Below are positions 9,799 to 11,468 of a DNA stretch of 11,468 nucleotides, one piece after another. Position 1 is the stretch's first letter. Each line of letters starts with the position of its first letter. Source of the DNA: Pseudomonas sp. UBA4194 (GTDB lineage: Bacteria > Pseudomonadota > Gammaproteobacteria > Pseudomonadales > Pseudomonadaceae). Below the pieces are notes generated by a model. That model did not search any database. It had not been told where the DNA came from and was given only the letters and a program-made list of their open reading frames with translations. Position numbers and translations under genes: made by a program. The DNA is taken from positions 1 through 11,468 of the forward strand of contig NZ_DFUE01000031.1 in assembly GCF_002379585.1 (NCBI RefSeq), in the 5' to 3' direction.

Positions 9799-11468
9799 TC
9801 AACGACTCACAGCAATCGCCTGGTTATTCATGATACGCGGAGTCAAGAATACCAGCAGCTCGGATTTGGCTTCCGACACGACATCCCGACGGAAAAGGCG
9901 GCCAACATACGGCACATCGCCCAAAAATGGCACCTTATCCACGGTTTTACTTTGCGTGTTGGAGAAAACCCCACCGATCACGATGGTTTCACCGTCGTTG
10001 ACCAACACCTTGGCGTTGACCTCGTTCTTGCTGATCGGCGGTACGCCCAGCACCGCATTGAGGTAGTCCGGCTCATCCTTGGTCACCTTCACTTCCATGA
10101 TGATGCGGCTGTCTGGGGTGATCTGCGGCGTGACTTCCAGCGACAGCGAGGCCTCCTTGAACGACACCGTGGTGGCGCCACTGGAGCTGGCCTCCTGATA
10201 AGGCACCTCGGTACCTTTGAGGATCTTCGCGGTCTCCTTGTCCGAGGTCACCACCTTGGGCTGGGAGACGATCTCGCCATTGCCGGTGCTTTCCATCGCG
10301 CTGAGTTCAAGGTCCAGCAGGACGTTGTTGGTGACGAAGCCCAGGCCGATCCCGGAGGTCGCGTCGGCGGCACCCAGGTCGATGAACGGCGTGTTGGAGC
10401 CGACATCGCCGCCGGTATTGCCGGCCTCGTCGCCGTTGTCGTCCAGGCCGTAGGCGGTCCAGTTGTGTTTCCCGCTGAGGTTGGTCGAGCCGCCCCAGCG
10501 CACGCCCAGCGCCTTGTTGTAGCCCACGTTGGCTTCGACGATGCGCGCCTCGATCATCACCTGGCGCACCGGGATGTCCAGCTGGGTGACGATACGGCGC
10601 AGCTCGTCCAGGCGGTCTTGGGTCTGGTAGGCAATGATGTTGTTGGTCCGCTCGTCGACGGTGATCGAGCCGCGCTCGGTCTCGACGTTCTCACCCTTGG
10701 TGACCGACTGGAACAGTTTGGCGATGTCCGCCGCCTTGGCGTAGTTGACCTGCATCAATTCGCGACGCAGCGGCGCCAACTCCTGAATCTGACGCTGGGA
10801 CTCCAGCTCCTGACGCTCGCGCGCCGCGATCTCGTCGGCCGGGGCCACCAGCAACACGTTGCCGACCTTGCGCTTGTCCAGGCCCTTGGTCTTGAGGACC
10901 AGATCCAGTGCCTGATCCCAGGGCACATTCTGCAGGCGCAGGGTGATACCGCCCTGGACCGTGTCACTGGCCACCAGGTTGAGGTTGGTGAAGTCGGCGA
11001 TCAGTTGCAGCACCGAGCGCACGTCGATGTCCTGGAAGTTCAGCGAGAGCTTCTCGCCGTTGTACACGTTGCGTTCGACGTTACGCCGGGCGACGTCCTC
11101 GTTGGTCAGTGGCCGGACGCTGATGGTCAGGCGATTCTCGGTCTGATAGGAGGAGTAATCGAAGGTGCCACTGGGCTCGATGGTGACGGTGCTGCCCGTG
11201 CTGCTGGCCGCCGAATTGACGAATTGCACAGGTGTGGCGAAGTCCTTGACGTCCAGGCGCACGCGCAGCTTCTCGGGCAGCTGGGTCCTGGCGAAGTTGA
11301 GGGTGATCTTGCCGCCCTGCTCGGAAATATCCGGGCTGATGGTGGGATCGCTGAGGTCGATGATCACATTGCCCTCACCCAACTCGCCCCGCTGGAAGTC
11401 GACATTGCGGATCGCCCGGCCGGCTGGCACTGCGGCGTGTGGCGCCGCAGGCTGGGCGCTGGCCACAG
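9799..11468 (-). CDS. pilQ: Type IV pilus secretin PilQ (5'-truncated by window edge)
   Basis: Outer-membrane secretin through which the type IV pilus fibre is extruded and retracted. About 555 C-terminal residues are visible; family members are around 700, so signal peptide and the first part are outside the window. In visible numbering: an AMIN peptidoglycan-binding domain (about 18-120), a secretin/TonB short N-terminal domain (about 138-208, starting GEKLSLNFQDIDVRSVLQLIA), a NolW-type N1 domain (about 235-300), and the secretin barrel (about 300-545), with GNGEIVSQPKV (396-406) and the secretin signature VPFLGDVPYVGRLFR (512-526). An acidic, Gly/Asn-rich segment at about 341-372 lies early in the barrel region. 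The gene ends with TGA at 9801-9799, 4 nt before aroK. In Pseudomonas it is normally last in pilMNOPQ; the other four would lie to the right. Confidence 0.96.
   Translation of the reverse strand, partial: VASAQPAAPHAAVPAGRAIRNVDFQRGELGEGNVIIDLSDPTISPDISEQGGKITLNFARTQLPEKLRVRLDVKDFATPVQFVNSAASSTGSTVTIEPSGTFDYSSYQTENRLTISVRPLTNEDVARRNVERNVYNGEKLSLNFQDIDVRSVLQLIADFTNLNLVASDTVQGGITLRLQNVPWDQALDLVLKTKGLDKRKVGNVLLVAPADEIAARERQELESQRQIQELAPLRRELMQVNYAKAADIAKLFQSVTKGENVETERGSITVDERTNNIIAYQTQDRLDELRRIVTQLDIPVRQVMIEARIVEANVGYNKALGVRWGGSTNLSGKHNWTAYGLDDNGDEAGNTGGDVGSNTPFIDLGAADATSGIGLGFVTNNVLLDLELSAMESTGNGEIVSQPKVVTSDKETAKILKGTEVPYQEASSSGATTVSFKEASLSLEVTPQITPDSRIIMEVKVTKDEPDYLNAVLGVPPISKNEVNAKVLVNDGETIVIGGVFSNTQSKTVDKVPFLGDVPYVGRLFRRDVVSEAKSELLVFLTPRIMNNQAIAVSR

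Overview
The window is a stretch of core chromosome from a Pseudomonas-like gammaproteobacterium. The evidence is high GC, strong GC-ending codon bias, the gene order pilQ-aroK-aroB-SPOR protein-gltB-gltD, protein sequences close to what I know of Pseudomonas, and a GTAGGAGCGGC-type REP element. The species cannot be settled from the sequence alone. Every gene lies on the minus strand, so transcription runs from the right edge (11468) to the left edge (1).

In transcription order, the right-hand block (11468 to about 6283) begins with pilQ, the outer-membrane secretin of type IV pili, whose start lies beyond the right edge. It is followed after only 4 nt by aroK (shikimate kinase, GTG start), then aroB (3-dehydroquinate synthase) 37 nt later. 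After a 161-nt gap holding a pair of inverted REP sequences comes a gene for a membrane protein with a cytoplasmic AAA ATPase domain and a periplasmic SPOR domain, in the position of enterobacterial damX. A strong hairpin follows this gene and probably ends the transcript. The block mixes pilus assembly, aromatic amino acid synthesis and cell-envelope function; this is an old conserved gene order, not evidence of a common pathway.

The left-hand block (about 6078 to 40) is the gltBD operon: a good sigma70-type promoter, a leader of about 100 nt with a duplicated Shine-Dalgarno region, gltB (large subunit of NADPH-dependent glutamate synthase) and, 33 nt later, gltD (small subunit). GltB and GltD together convert glutamine plus 2-oxoglutarate into two glutamates and are the main route of ammonia assimilation with glutamine synthetase.

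I found no mobile gene cassette, CRISPR array, RNA gene, defence system or other clearly new system. The most interesting details are small: the REP pair that supplies the aroB stop codon, a five-codon open frame overlapping the gltB start, and the AAA-SPOR domain combination. The only gene-free stretch over 300 bases is 5941-6365, which holds the gltB leader and promoter and a terminator hairpin; about 155 bases in its middle show nothing I can name.
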